This document shows, one piece after another, positions 52,925 to 62,200 of a stretch of DNA of 64,000 nt. The stretch is from contig JANYLQ010000052.1 of NCBI GenBank assembly GCA_025363755.1, positions 59,736 to 123,735 of the forward strand. Reading direction: 5' to 3'. The notes under the pieces were generated by a model, which was not told where the DNA came from, ran no database searches, and worked only from the letters and a program-made list of their open reading frames with translations. Source of the DNA: Hyphomicrobiales bacterium (GTDB lineage: Bacteria > Pseudomonadota > Alphaproteobacteria > Rhizobiales > Aestuariivirgaceae). The stretch's first letter is position 1. The number at the start of each line of letters is the position of its first letter. A program made the position numbers and the translations under genes.

Positions 52925-53950
52925 ATGGTCTCGCGCCCAACCATCACAGATTTAGCCAAAAAAGCCGGTGTCAGCGTGGCGACTGTTGACCGTGTTTTGA
53001 ATCGTAGGTTGCCAGTTCGCGAAGATACAGCCATTCTCGTGGTACAGGCAGCCGAGGCGATTGGCTATCATGCTACGGGCCTACTGAAACGCCGCTTGAC
53101 AGAAACACCAAAGCGCAAATTCGCTTTTTTATTGCAAAAGCCCGACGCGTTTTATCAGTCGCTCGGAAAGGAACTTTCGGCGGCAACAAAAGCCAACCAC
53201 GCGATTGACGGAAAGCCCGTTGTCGAATTTATCGAAGATATAACACCAACAGTTATTGCAGATCGTATCCGCCTGATTGGTCCCAAGGTTAATGCTTTAG
53301 CCGTTGTAGCTGTTGATCATCCATTGGTGAACGAGGCCGTCGATCAGTTGGTTCAACACGGCACGCCTGTGTTCACCCTTTTGAGCGAACTTTCAACGAC
53401 TGCGCGTACTGGCCATGTGGGATTAGATGGGCGTAAAGTGGGCCGAACGGCTGCTTGGACTATCAGCCGCACCGCAAAGAACATTGGTAAAATCGGCATT
53501 CTGGTGGGCAGCCACCGTTACCTAAACCAAGAACTGGCAGAGATTAGTTTCCGAAGTTACATGCGCGAACATGCGCCGCAGTTTACTTTGCTGGAGCCTA
53601 TCGTCAATCTGGATGATGATCAAATTGCCTATGAAGCAATCAGAGACATGGTGATCAAGAATCGCGATTTGGTTGGCATCTATGTCACAGGCGGCGGACA
53701 AGAAGGCTTAATCACGGCCTTGCGTGAATCGGGTCGAGCTCAGGACATTATTGCAGTTTGCAATGAATTGACGGCGACCACGCGTTCAGCCTTGATTGAT
53801 GGGACAGTGGATCTGATTTTGTCTCACCCGACGATTATCATGGCTGACCGATTGGTGAAAATGATGATCAAAGCCTGTAACGCAAGCGAGCCCCGGCATT
53901 TGCCGCCGCTCCTGTTTCCTGCAGACATCCATATCAGCGAAAACATTTAG
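52925..53950 (+). CDS. LacI-family transcriptional regulator
   Basis: 341 residues from MVSRPTITDLAKKAGVSVATVDRVLNRR, the N-terminal helix-turn-helix and hinge. A periplasmic-binding-protein-like effector domain follows, with FAFLLQKPDAFYQSLGKEL, VAVDHPLVNEAVDQL, GHVGLDGRKVGRTAAWTI and IGILVGSHRYLNQELAEISFRSY. The start at 52925 was chosen because it begins at the HTH. It lies between the PanB-like/MocE/MocD operon and the importer genes and probably controls both with a sugar-like inducer. Confidence 0.9.
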   Translation: MVSRPTITDLAKKAGVSVATVDRVLNRRLPVREDTAILVVQAAEAIGYHATGLLKRRLTETPKRKFAFLLQKPDAFYQSLGKELSAATKANHAIDGKPVVEFIEDITPTVIADRIRLIGPKVNALAVVAVDHPLVNEAVDQLVQHGTPVFTLLSELSTTARTGHVGLDGRKVGRTAAWTISRTAKNIGKIGILVGSHRYLNQELAEISFRSYMREHAPQFTLLEPIVNLDDDQIAYEAIRDMVIKNRDLVGIYVTGGGQEGLITALRESGRAQDIIAVCNELTATTRSALIDGTVDLILSHPTIIMADRLVKMMIKACNASEPRHLPPLLFPADIHISENI

Positions 53951-54049
53951 TTTTTCAGATTTGATAGTTTTTGACAGTTTCTTCTAAGCGCCGAGTGTGG
54001 CGATTGACTCTGTGACCAAATGGAATATTCTTTCTATCATTACGCCCGT

Positions 54050-54067
54050 GTGAAACAAATGGTTCAC
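54050..54067. promoter_or_regulatory. Candidate LacI-family operator upstream of the importer genes
   Basis: GTGAAACAAATGGTTCAC, an 18-bp imperfect palindrome with perfect GTGAA/TTCAC ends. It lies 100 bp after the lacI-type gene and ahead of the importer genes, where an operator would be expected. No equally good copy was seen before the MocD-like gene. Confidence 0.45.
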
Positions 54068-54126
54068 TTGGGTAAACCGCAACGCGCCAAAAGAAGCACG
54101 GGTGGTAAAAGGGAGGAGCCAGTTTT

Positions 54127-54252
54127 ATGATTCCGTTCTTCTATCATTTCGCGCCAAGTCGCTGTGCGGCTGAAACGCCTTTCCTCGCAAGAGGATTCCG
54201 GCCCAGTCAACGGGTGCTTGCCGGACACTCGATAGAAGGAGCACTACTATGA
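54127..54252 (+). CDS. Possible 41-residue upstream ORF coupled to the importer gene
   Basis: ATG at 54127, nine bases after a strong GGGAGGA ribosome site (54111-54117), opens 41 codons that end in TGA at 54250-54252, overlapping the binding-protein ATG by ATGA. The peptide begins MIPFFYHFAPSRC and is basic, without a recognised domain. A TCCGGC/GCCGGA hairpin lies in its second half, just before the binding protein's own AAGGAG. It may be a leader peptide or a chance ORF. Confidence 0.4.
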   Translation: MIPFFYHFAPSRCAAETPFLARGFRPSQRVLAGHSIEGALL

Positions 54253-55172
54253 AGAAACTTATTCTCGCCGCCGCCGTTCTCGGTTTGATGTCATCGACCT
54301 CGTTCGCTGGCAACATCGGTGTATCAATGGCTAACTCAGACACGTTTTTAACAGTACTACGCAAGGGCATTGAAAAAGCTGCTGCTGATGCCAAGCAACC
54401 AGTGCAAATCGAAATCGCTGATGACGATGTTGCAAAGCAACTTTCACAAATTCAAAACTTCATCGCTGCTAAAGTTGATGCTGTGATCGTGAACGCTGTT
54501 GACACATCAGCTACTGCCCCAATGACCAAGCTTGCCAACGATGCTGGCATTGTAATTGTTTACGTAAACCGCCAGCCAGCTGACGTTGATAAGCTTGGTG
54601 CCAAAGGTGCTTTCGTTGCTTCAAACGAACAGGATTCAGGCACACTTGAAACCCAGGCGATCTGCAAGCTCATAGGCGGCAAAGGCGACATTTTGGTTAT
54701 GCAAGGTGATCTTGCCAACCAAGCTGCGGTTCAACGCACCAAGGACATTCATGAAGTTATTGCAACACCAGAATGCTCTGGCATGAAGATTATTGACGAG
54801 CAAACTGCTGGTTGGGATCCTGTTAAGGCCCAAGATTTGATGACCAACTGGATCGCTGCTGGCAAGAAGCCGGCCGCTGTTATCGCCAACAATGACAACA
54901 TGGCTCTGGGTGCCATCAAGGCGATGAAAGCTGCTGGCATGTCAACCAAGGACATTCCAGTGGGCGGAATTGATGCCACACAAGAAGCTTTGGCTTCGAT
55001 GAAAGCTGGCGATTTGAACGTCACTGTGTTCCAAGACGCTGCTGGCCAAGGCAAAGGCGCAGTTGATACAGCTATGAAGCTGATCAAGGGTGAAAAAGTG
55101 GATGCGAAAGTTTACATTCCTTTCCAACTCGTGACACCGGCCAACATGGCTGATTTCATGGCCAAGAACTAA
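54249..55172 (+). CDS. Sugar ABC transporter substrate-binding protein, ribose/inositol/rhizopine type
   Basis: 307 residues with a Sec signal (MKKLILAAAVLGLMSSTSFA). The type I periplasmic fold shows IGVSMANSDTFLTVLRKGIEKAA, LSQIQNFIAAKVDAVIVNAVDTSATAPM, ILVMQGDLANQAAVQRTKDIHEVI and VIANNDNMALGAIKAMKAAG. The NAVDTSAT and N-D-N-M-A-L segments resemble RbsB, IbpA and rhizopine-binding MocB. First structural gene of a three-gene importer; followed by a terminator that should make it the most abundant product. Confidence 0.88.
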   Translation: MKKLILAAAVLGLMSSTSFAGNIGVSMANSDTFLTVLRKGIEKAAADAKQPVQIEIADDDVAKQLSQIQNFIAAKVDAVIVNAVDTSATAPMTKLANDAGIVIVYVNRQPADVDKLGAKGAFVASNEQDSGTLETQAICKLIGGKGDILVMQGDLANQAAVQRTKDIHEVIATPECSGMKIIDEQTAGWDPVKAQDLMTNWIAAGKKPAAVIANNDNMALGAIKAMKAAGMSTKDIPVGGIDATQEALASMKAGDLNVTVFQDAAGQGKGAVDTAMKLIKGEKVDAKVYIPFQLVTPANMADFMAKN

Positions 55173-55190
55173 TCGACATTAATTGTATTA

Positions 55191-55219
55191 TGCGCCATCC
55201 TTCGGGATGGCGCATTTTT
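55191..55219 (+). terminator. Hairpin terminator between binding protein and ATPase genes
   Basis: TGCGCCATCC (55191-55200), TTCG tetraloop, GGATGGCGCA (55205-55214), then five T ending one base before the ATPase ATG. A perfect ten-base stem; partial readthrough is expected because the ATPase and permease genes follow. Confidence 0.9.
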
Positions 55220-55220
55220 A

Positions 55221-56771
55221 ATGAGTGAAACGATGGTCAGCCCTTCAACGATGAAAGCCGTGCGCGAAAGCGGTGCTGTTCCCAATGCAGAATATGTGTT
55301 GGAGGTTGAAAATGTGCGCAAGGAATTTCCGGGCGTTTTGGCATTGGATAATGTTCAGTTTAAACTGCGCCGCGGAACCGTTCACGCCTTGATGGGCGAG
55401 AATGGTGCTGGCAAATCAACTCTGATGAAAATCATCGCTGGAATTTACACACCAGATTCAGGTAGCTTCAAATTACGTGGTGTTGATATTCGCCTCACCA
55501 GCCCGCTCGATGCTTTGGAAAATGGTATTGCCATGATCCACCAAGAATTAAACCTGATGGGGCCAATGACAGTTGCTGAAAATATTTGGATTAGGCGCGA
55601 GCCCAAAAATACGTGGGGCTTTATTAGCCACAGCGAAATGCGCAGCCGCACCGAAGATTTGCTCAAGCGCCTGAATATTGATATTGATCCGATGGTTGAA
55701 GTTGGAACGCTCAGTGTGGCCAATCGCCAAATGGTGGAAATTGCTAAGGCCGTTTCTTTCAACTCTGATGTGCTGATTATGGATGAGCCAACATCCGCCT
55801 TGACCGAAAAGGAAGTGGCGCATCTTTTTAGTATTATCAAAGCGCTCAAAGCCCAAGGCAAAGGCATTATCTACATCACCCATAAAATGAGCGAGTTGTT
55901 TGACATTGCCGACGAAGTTTCGGTTTTCCGCGATGGCCGATATATTGCGACCAAGCTTTCCACCGAAGTGAAGCGCGATGATATTATCCGTATGATGGTG
56001 GGGCGCGAAATCACTCAGATGTTCCCCAAAGAAACCGTTCCGATTGGCAACGTGAAACTCTCGGTAAAAGGCCTCACGCTGAACGGCGTATTCAAGGACG
56101 TGACCTTCGATGTCCGTGAAGGTGAAATACTAGGGATTGCCGGTCTTGTTGGTTCTGGCCGTTCCAATATTGCTGAAACGCTTTTCGGCGTGACGCCAGC
56201 AAGTTCTGGCACAATCGAGATTGATGGTAAGCAGATTGAAATCAAATCTCCTGGCATGGCCATGAAAAATGGCATGGCCTTTCTGACCGAAGACCGCAAG
56301 GACACGGGTTGCTTCCTGTTGCTTGATATTCAAGACAACACCCAAATGGCCGTGTTGCAAAACCGCTATGTAAATTATGGCTTTGTGCAGCAAGCCCAAC
56401 TTTCAAACGATTCTCAAGCCATGGCGCAAACCCTGCGCGTGCGCACGCCCGATATGCAAGAGCCGATCATGAACCTCTCGGGCGGCAACCAGCAAAAGGT
56501 TTTAATTGCGCGTTGGTTGCTCACCAAACCACGGATTTTGATTTTAGATGAACCAACGCGCGGCATCGATGTGGGCGCAAAGGCGGAAATTCACCGACTC
56601 GTTTCAGAGTTAGCTGGCCAAGGTGTTGCTGTAATCATGATCTCATCTGAAATGCCTGAAGTGTTGGGCATGTCTGATCGTATCATGGTGGTGCATGAAG
56701 GCCGTGTTACCGGATTCCTTGATCGCAAAGATGCAGATCAAGTAAAGATTATGGAATTAGCGTCTCATTGA
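55221..56771 (+). CDS. Sugar ABC transporter ATPase, RbsA/MglA type
   Basis: 516 residues with two ATPase domains: Walker [17 protein letters not shown] near residue 60; signature-like [15 protein letters not shown] and [15 protein letters not shown]; Walker [15 protein letters not shown] and [18 protein letters not shown]. The second Walker A is degenerate (GLVGSGRSN), normal for this family. The start directly follows a terminator T-run and has no ribosome site; ATGs at 55233 and 55251 are alternatives with equally weak sites. Confidence 0.92.
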   Translation: MSETMVSPSTMKAVRESGAVPNAEYVLEVENVRKEFPGVLALDNVQFKLRRGTVHALMGENGAGKSTLMKIIAGIYTPDSGSFKLRGVDIRLTSPLDALENGIAMIHQELNLMGPMTVAENIWIRREPKNTWGFISHSEMRSRTEDLLKRLNIDIDPMVEVGTLSVANRQMVEIAKAVSFNSDVLIMDEPTSALTEKEVAHLFSIIKALKAQGKGIIYITHKMSELFDIADEVSVFRDGRYIATKLSTEVKRDDIIRMMVGREITQMFPKETVPIGNVKLSVKGLTLNGVFKDVTFDVREGEILGIAGLVGSGRSNIAETLFGVTPASSGTIEIDGKQIEIKSPGMAMKNGMAFLTEDRKDTGCFLLLDIQDNTQMAVLQNRYVNYGFVQQAQLSNDSQAMAQTLRVRTPDMQEPIMNLSGGNQQKVLIARWLLTKPRILILDEPTRGIDVGAKAEIHRLVSELAGQGVAVIMISSEMPEVLGMSDRIMVVHEGRVTGFLDRKDADQVKIMELASH

Positions 56772-56790
56772 TGGGACGAGGAGTGGAATT

Positions 56791-57849
56791 ATGACCGATG
56801 TTCAAAAAGACCAGGGCAAATCGCTTACTGGTTTGAAAAAAGTACGCAGATTCCCGCCCGAATTTTCAATCCTTTTGGTGCTGTTCGGTATTATTCTGGT
56901 TTTTGAAATTTTAGGTTGGTACTTCATCGGCCAAAGCTTTATTGCCAACAAACAGCGCATTTCAATCATCGTTCTTCAAGTCGCAGTTACAGGCATCATC
57001 GCCATTGGTGTAACCCAGGTAATCATCACAGCTGGCGTGGATCTTTCCTCAGGTTCTATGGTTGGATTTATAGCCATGGTTGCGGCCAGTTTCGCGCAAG
57101 TTTCAACCAATGATCGCGCGGTTTTCTTGAGTAACGGCTGGGTTGATCTTAATCCGTTATGGGCCATAGCTGTGGGCCTTGCACTCGGAGCTCTCTTAGG
57201 GGCAGTCAATGGTTTTATTATAGCGAAAACCAAGATTCCGCCTTTTATAGCCACACTTGGCATGATGGTTTCAGCGCGCGGTCTAGCCAAATGGTACACG
57301 CTTGGCCAACCCGTGGCTTTGCTGACTGACAGTTTCAGCTGGTTTGGCCACAGTTTTCCAATCATGGGCTTTCCGGTGCCGCGGCCTGTGATCGTATTTC
57401 TGATTGTGGCCATTATTTTCCACATTTTGCTCACCTATACGCGCTACGGAAAGTTCACTTATGCCATTGGTGCCAACCCACAAGCAGCACGCGTTTCAGG
57501 CATCAATATCGGTAACCACCTGATCAAGGTTTATACTCTCGCTGGCCTGCTGTCGGGCCTTGCGGCGGTAATGACAGCGGCGCGCGCCGAGTCAGCCCAG
57601 CCGGGCATGGGCGTTGGTTATGAACTCGACGCGATTGCTTCTTGTGTCATCGGTGGCACATCGCTGGCAGGCGGCGTGGGCCGCATTACCGGCACCTTTA
57701 TTGGCACGATTATTTTAGGCGTAGTTACTTCCGGCTTCACATTCTTGCAAGTGGGTGCCTACTATCAAGAAATTGTTAAAGGCATTATTATTGTTTCTGC
57801 CGTTGTTATCGACCAACACCGCCAAAACAAACGCCGGAAGGTGAGCTGA
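56791..57849 (+). CDS. Sugar ABC transporter permease, RbsC type
   Basis: 352-residue permease with about eight to ten helices. VTQVIITAGVDLSSGSMVGF near residue 70, IAKTKIPPFIATLGMMVSARGLA near 145, AIGANPQAARVSGINI near 225 and YELDAIASCVIGGTSLAGGVGRITGTFIG near 285 are the conserved RbsC motifs. Ribosome site GAGGAG. The 109 bp to the convergent urtE gene show nothing further. Confidence 0.92.
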   Translation: MTDVQKDQGKSLTGLKKVRRFPPEFSILLVLFGIILVFEILGWYFIGQSFIANKQRISIIVLQVAVTGIIAIGVTQVIITAGVDLSSGSMVGFIAMVAASFAQVSTNDRAVFLSNGWVDLNPLWAIAVGLALGALLGAVNGFIIAKTKIPPFIATLGMMVSARGLAKWYTLGQPVALLTDSFSWFGHSFPIMGFPVPRPVIVFLIVAIIFHILLTYTRYGKFTYAIGANPQAARVSGINIGNHLIKVYTLAGLLSGLAAVMTAARAESAQPGMGVGYELDAIASCVIGGTSLAGGVGRITGTFIGTIILGVVTSGFTFLQVGAYYQEIVKGIIIVSAVVIDQHRQNKRRKVS

Positions 57850-57958
57850 ACTTACATAATTGGCGCTTGATCCGGAGCAGACATAGTTGTCATCGCACTT
57901 GAACCAGTAAAGTCTTCGAAGCTAATACCATCGCCAATCCACTTAAGATTTAAACATC

Positions 57959-58654
57959 TTAGACTGTGAGGTGAGACCTCACGACATCGTCTTGTAATGA
58001 TCGCTGATCACCTGCCAAAACTATTTTTCCGCGATTGAGAATCACGAAATTATCGGCAAGTCTTCTTGCAAACTCAAAATACTGTTCTACGAGAATGATC
58101 GCCATGCCACCGCGACTACGCAGCAAAGAGATTACACGTTCGATGTCTTTTATGATTGATGGTTGAATGCCTTCGGTGGGTTCGTCTAATAGGAGGAGGC
58201 GTGGACGCGTTACCAACGCGCGTGCAATGGCGAGCTGTTGTTGTTGTCCACCGGAAAGATCGCCTCCGCGACGCCCAAGCATATTCTTTAGCACGGGAAA
58301 TAATTCGAAAATCTCATCTGGGATATGGCGTGTTGCACGCGGCAAACACGCATAACCCGTTTTAAGATTTTCCTCGACGGTGAGGGTTGCGAAAATCTCG
58401 CGCCCTTGCGGAACAAGTGCGATGCCTTTGCGGGCTCTTTGCGCTGTGCTCAAGTTATTGATATTTTCACCATCAAACACAATCTCGCCAGTTGCCAAAG
58501 GTTGAAGGCCTGCAATTGCGCGAATGAGGCTGGTTTTCCCGACGCCATTTCGCCCGAGAATGCAGCTGACCTTACCTACCTCAGCGGCAATTGATACTTC
58601 AGAAAGGGCTTGGCTTGCACCATAAAAAACACTTACTGATTTCACATCAAGCAT
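57959..58654 (-). CDS. urtE: Urea ABC transporter ATPase UrtE
   Basis: 231 residues, LivF-like: Walker A GRNGVGKTSLIRAIAG near residue 34, GIALVPQGREIFATLTVEENL, signature LSGGQQQQLAIARAL, Walker B LLLDEPTEGIQPSII and ILVEQYFEFARRLAD. PTEGIQPSI is characteristic of UrtE. Last gene of urtABCDE, two bases after urtD. Confidence 0.94.
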   Translation of the reverse strand: MLDVKSVSVFYGASQALSEVSIAAEVGKVSCILGRNGVGKTSLIRAIAGLQPLATGEIVFDGENINNLSTAQRARKGIALVPQGREIFATLTVEENLKTGYACLPRATRHIPDEIFELFPVLKNMLGRRGGDLSGGQQQQLAIARALVTRPRLLLLDEPTEGIQPSIIKDIERVISLLRSRGGMAIILVEQYFEFARRLADNFVILNRGKIVLAGDQRSLQDDVVRSHLTV

Positions 58655-58656
58655 GC

Positions 58657-59397
58657 TTATCGTCCCAGATACACATCGATAACGCGCTGGTTATTCTGCA
58701 CAGCATCAAGACGACCTTCTGCAAGAACCGAGCCTTCGTGCAGAACCGTGACACGGACATCTAAAGCACGAATGAAATCCATATCGTGCTCAACCACAAC
58801 CACAGCACTGGTCTTGGCAATATCGCGGAGCAGAGCTGCGGTTTTCTCAGTCTCGGCATCGGTCATGCCAGCCACGGGCTCATCCACCAGCAGGAGCTCT
58901 GGTTCTTGCATCAGCAACATGCCAATTTCAAGCCACTGTTTTTGGCCATGGCTCAAATTACCTGCAAAGTTTTGAGATGAAGGCACAAGGCTAATACGTT
59001 CCAACGTATTTTGAATAGTATCGCGTTGGCCAGCGGTTAGCTTCCAGTGCAACGATGCAAATGTTGAACGTTTCGCCTTCATCGCTAACTCGAGATTATC
59101 CCAAACCGTATGGCTTTCAAAAACCGTAGGCTTTTGAAATTTTCGGCCAATGCCAATCTCCGCAATGGCCACCTCGTCCATGCTGGTAAGCGCATTTTCA
59201 CGAAATGAAACACGACCTTCGTCCGGTTTTGTTTTTCCGGTGATCACATCCATCATAGTGGTTTTACCAGCACCATTAGGGCCGATGATGGCGCGCATTT
59301 CGTTGGTGCCGACATCAAGATTGAGATTATTCAACGCTTTGAAACCGTCAAAGGAAACAGAAACACCCTCGAGATAAAGTAGGGTTTCGGCAGTCAT
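58657..59397 (-). CDS. urtD: Urea ABC transporter ATPase UrtD
   Basis: 246 residues from MTAETLLYLEGVSVSFDGFKAL, LivG-like: Walker A GPNGAGKTTMMDVITG, IGRKFQKPTVFESHTVWDNLELAM, signature LSHGQKQWLEIGMLL, Walker B LLLVDEPVAGMTDAE. FQKPTVF and LSHGQKQWLEIGM identify UrtD. The start overlaps the urtC stop by ATGA; a longer in-frame start runs back through urtC and is rejected. Confidence 0.95.
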   Translation of the reverse strand: MTAETLLYLEGVSVSFDGFKALNNLNLDVGTNEMRAIIGPNGAGKTTMMDVITGKTKPDEGRVSFRENALTSMDEVAIAEIGIGRKFQKPTVFESHTVWDNLELAMKAKRSTFASLHWKLTAGQRDTIQNTLERISLVPSSQNFAGNLSHGQKQWLEIGMLLMQEPELLLVDEPVAGMTDAETEKTAALLRDIAKTSAVVVVEHDMDFIRALDVRVTVLHEGSVLAEGRLDAVQNNQRVIDVYLGR

Positions 59398-60527
59398 TCT
59401 GCAGCCTCTGCAAGACTGCTCGGCAATTTCGATTTTGTGGGCAACCTTGACCAGCCCGCGAAAAATCCTGCCAAGCCCTTGGGCATATAAATTGTGACCA
59501 CGACAGCCAACCCTCCCAATACAAAAAGCCAAGCGTTGGGCAGAGCGCCCGTGAGATAGCTTTTAACAGCATTGATGACGATGGCACCAAGTGCTGCGCC
59601 CCAAAGCGTCCCACGCCCGCCAAACGCCGTCCAGATAACAGCTTCAATTGAATTGGAAGGCGCAAATTCGGAAGGGTTGATGATGCCTACTTGCGGCACA
59701 TAAAGTGCACCAGCAACGCCCGCCATGATCGCCGAAATCACAAAAATAAACAGCTTATAGTGTTCCACACGGTAACCAAGGAACCTTGTGCGCGATTCAG
59801 CATCACGAATGCCAATGATGATTTTTCCAAATTTAGAATTCACAATAGCGCGGGCGACGATAAAACATAACGCGAGCGCCAATGCTGAAAGCATGAACAG
59901 AGTGGCCCGTGTGCCTGCGGCTTGAACGGAAAAACCAAGAATATCCTTAAAATCTGTGAGGCCATTATTGCCGCCAAAGCCCATATCATTGCGAAAAAAG
60001 GCGAGGAGTAACGCATAAGTCATCGCTTGCGTTATAATCGACAAATAAACACCGGTCACACGTGAGCGAAAGGCAAACCATCCAAACACGAAGGCCAGAA
60101 TTCCCGGTGCCAAAACGATCATCAAAACGGCAAAGGGGAAATATTCAAAGCCATGCCAATACCACGGTAAAACTTTCCAATTCAGAAACACCATAAAGTC
60201 CGGAAGTTCGGCATTGCCATAAACGCCGCGAGCCCCGATCTGGCGCATCATATACATGCCCATGGCATAGCCACCGAGTGCAAAAAATGCCCCATGACCA
60301 AGGCTCAAAATTCCGCAATAGCCCCAGACCAGATCAACTGATAAAGCGAGCAGCGCATAACACAAATATTTTCCACCTAGCGTGACTGCATAATCCGGCA
60401 CATGCATGAATGAATCGGTACTTGTGAAAAGATTGGACGTGGGCACAGCGATGCCGACCACAGCAAGCACGGCCAGAAAGATGAAGCCAGCGCGCCCTAG
60501 TGACGGCATGAGGGATTTAGTAATCAT
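59394..60527 (-). CDS. urtC: Urea ABC transporter permease UrtC
   Basis: 377-residue LivM-like permease with about ten helices. VWGYCGILSLGHGAFFALGGYAMGMYMM near residue 70, AWFAFRSRVTGVYLSIITQA-like segment, FGGNNGLTDF near 195 and IGIRDAESRTRFLGYRVEHYKLFIFVISAIMAGVAGALYV match UrtC. Start chosen at 60527 for the ATGA overlap with urtB; an ATG four codons earlier is possible. Confidence 0.95.
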   Translation of the reverse strand: MITKSLMPSLGRAGFIFLAVLAVVGIAVPTSNLFTSTDSFMHVPDYAVTLGGKYLCYALLALSVDLVWGYCGILSLGHGAFFALGGYAMGMYMMRQIGARGVYGNAELPDFMVFLNWKVLPWYWHGFEYFPFAVLMIVLAPGILAFVFGWFAFRSRVTGVYLSIITQAMTYALLLAFFRNDMGFGGNNGLTDFKDILGFSVQAAGTRATLFMLSALALALCFIVARAIVNSKFGKIIIGIRDAESRTRFLGYRVEHYKLFIFVISAIMAGVAGALYVPQVGIINPSEFAPSNSIEAVIWTAFGGRGTLWGAALGAIVINAVKSYLTGALPNAWLFVLGGLAVVVTIYMPKGLAGFFAGWSRLPTKSKLPSSLAEAAE

Positions 60528-62131
60528 GCATCCACCCATCGGCCTTTGAGCGCAAACAGCCCGCGTGGTTTTTTCTGTATAAACAAAATAACCGCAACTA
60601 ATATGAAAATTTTGGCAAGCACAGCGCCCGCAAATGGCTCCAAGAATTTATTGGCAATGCCCAGCGTAAGGGCACCAGCCAATGTGCCCCACAAATTACC
60701 CACACCACCAAACACAACAACGAGAAATGAATCGATAATATAGCTCTGCCCCAGATTGGGGCTCACATTATCAATCTGCGAAAGCGCAACTCCAGCCAGC
60801 CCAGCGACACCAGAACCCAACCCAAATGTTAACGCATCCACGCGTGATGAGCGGATGCCCATCGCATTAGCCATCGGGCGGTTCTGTGTCACAGCCCGCA
60901 TTTGCAAACCAAGCGAAGTGCGTCGGATCAAAAGCATCAAACCTGCAAAAATTGCCAGTGCAAAAATTAGAATTGCAATGCGATTTAAGGTAAAGGAAAG
61001 TCCGTTTGAAAAATCGATTGAACCGCTCATCCAAGATGGTGTTGTCACTGATTTGTTGGTAGGCCCAAAAATACTACGCACTGCCTGTTGCAAAATCAGC
61101 GAAACACCCCACGTGGCAAGCAATGTCTCTAAAGGCCTGCCATAGAGAAAACGAATAACGCTGCGCTCTATAGCAATGCCCATCAGTCCAGAAACGATAA
61201 AGGCGGAAGGAATGGAGGCAACCAAAGCGTAATTAGCAGCACTCGGGAAATAGGTTTGAAATAGCTGCTCAACCACATAAGTTGTATAAGCCCCCAGCAT
61301 CACCATTTCGCCATGCGCCATGTTGATCACCCCCATCACACCAAAGGTGATGGCAAGACCAATGGCAGCCAACAAAAGAACCGAAGCAAGCGACAAGCCA
61401 AACCAAATATTTTGCACCGCTGTCCATGTGGAAAGGGCAGTTTCAATTTTTTGTGCCGCGGCCAAGGCCTCACTTTTTAAAGGGTCAGAAACGCCCGCCG
61501 CATAAGAAGTGAGAAGGGATGAGGTGTCGCGGTTTGTTTGCTTTGACAACGTATCAATGGCGGCTTTTTTTGCTTCGTCTGATCTATTACTTTTTAACGT
61601 CGCGGCAGCAGCGGCAACACGCATGATATCCGCTACCGCCGGATCGCTCTCGGCAGGAATTGCCTTTTCGAGGGCTGGTAAGGCTGAGGCATCTCCAGAT
61701 TTTAAAACCGCCAACGCTGCATCTTTGCGCACCTTCACGTCTTTGCTGAATAAGGTTAACCCGCTCATCGCGTTGCTGATCATTTCACGTAGCGAATTAT
61801 TGACTTTGATTTTCTCAACGTCGGCCTTTGCGGCTTGGCCTGCATCGACATTGTTAAGCGGATCGGCAAGCTTAAAAATATCGCCTGAAGCCGTTGCAAT
61901 AAATACTTTGTGGTCGGATTTTCGTACAAACAATGCGCCGTCAGATAGAGCCTGCAAGACGGGTACCACAGCAGGGCTGCCCGAGGATACCAAAGCTGTT
62001 ATTGCGGCTTCACGTTCTTTGAAACTACCAATCGCCAAGCCGTCGACAAGCATGCTTACATCCTGTGCCAAAGAGGTTGACACGGAGAGCCACAAACAAA
62101 TCACAGCTAGAAGATATCTGAAAACGCCCAT
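60524..62131 (-). CDS. urtB: Urea ABC transporter permease UrtB
   Basis: 535 residues. A signal peptide (MGVFRYLLAVICLWLSVSTSLAQ) and an alanine-rich helical N-terminal domain, about residues 25-230, are typical of UrtB. A LivH-like membrane domain follows with MGVINMAHGEMVMLGAYTTYVVE, ERSVIRFLYGRPLETLLATWGVSLILQQ, AVTQNRPMANAMGI and GGVGNLWGTLAGALTLGI. AAGGAGGA lies before the ATG, downstream of the urtA terminator. Confidence 0.95.
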   Translation of the reverse strand: MGVFRYLLAVICLWLSVSTSLAQDVSMLVDGLAIGSFKEREAAITALVSSGSPAVVPVLQALSDGALFVRKSDHKVFIATASGDIFKLADPLNNVDAGQAAKADVEKIKVNNSLREMISNAMSGLTLFSKDVKVRKDAALAVLKSGDASALPALEKAIPAESDPAVADIMRVAAAAATLKSNRSDEAKKAAIDTLSKQTNRDTSSLLTSYAAGVSDPLKSEALAAAQKIETALSTWTAVQNIWFGLSLASVLLLAAIGLAITFGVMGVINMAHGEMVMLGAYTTYVVEQLFQTYFPSAANYALVASIPSAFIVSGLMGIAIERSVIRFLYGRPLETLLATWGVSLILQQAVRSIFGPTNKSVTTPSWMSGSIDFSNGLSFTLNRIAILIFALAIFAGLMLLIRRTSLGLQMRAVTQNRPMANAMGIRSSRVDALTFGLGSGVAGLAGVALSQIDNVSPNLGQSYIIDSFLVVVFGGVGNLWGTLAGALTLGIANKFLEPFAGAVLAKIFILVAVILFIQKKPRGLFALKGRWVDA

Positions 62132-62152
62132 AAAAACTCAATCCTCCTTATA

Positions 62153-62185
62153 AAAGCCCGGCCGGGGGAGGAACCCAGCCGGGCC
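62153..62185 (-). terminator. Partial terminator between urtA and urtB
   Basis: On the minus strand GCCCGGCTGGG (62175-62185) pairs with CCCGGCCGGGC (62157-62167), one wobble, seven-base loop, followed by TTTTAT. It follows urtA by about 15 bases and should limit expression of the membrane and ATPase genes relative to the binding protein. Confidence 0.85.
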
Positions 62186-62200
62186 TTCGCCTTTTAGTAG

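Noticed and set aside
58660..59532. Long N-terminal extension of UrtD
   Set aside because: The first 45 codons are read out of frame from urtC; the ATGA-overlapping start gives the normal UrtD N-terminus.
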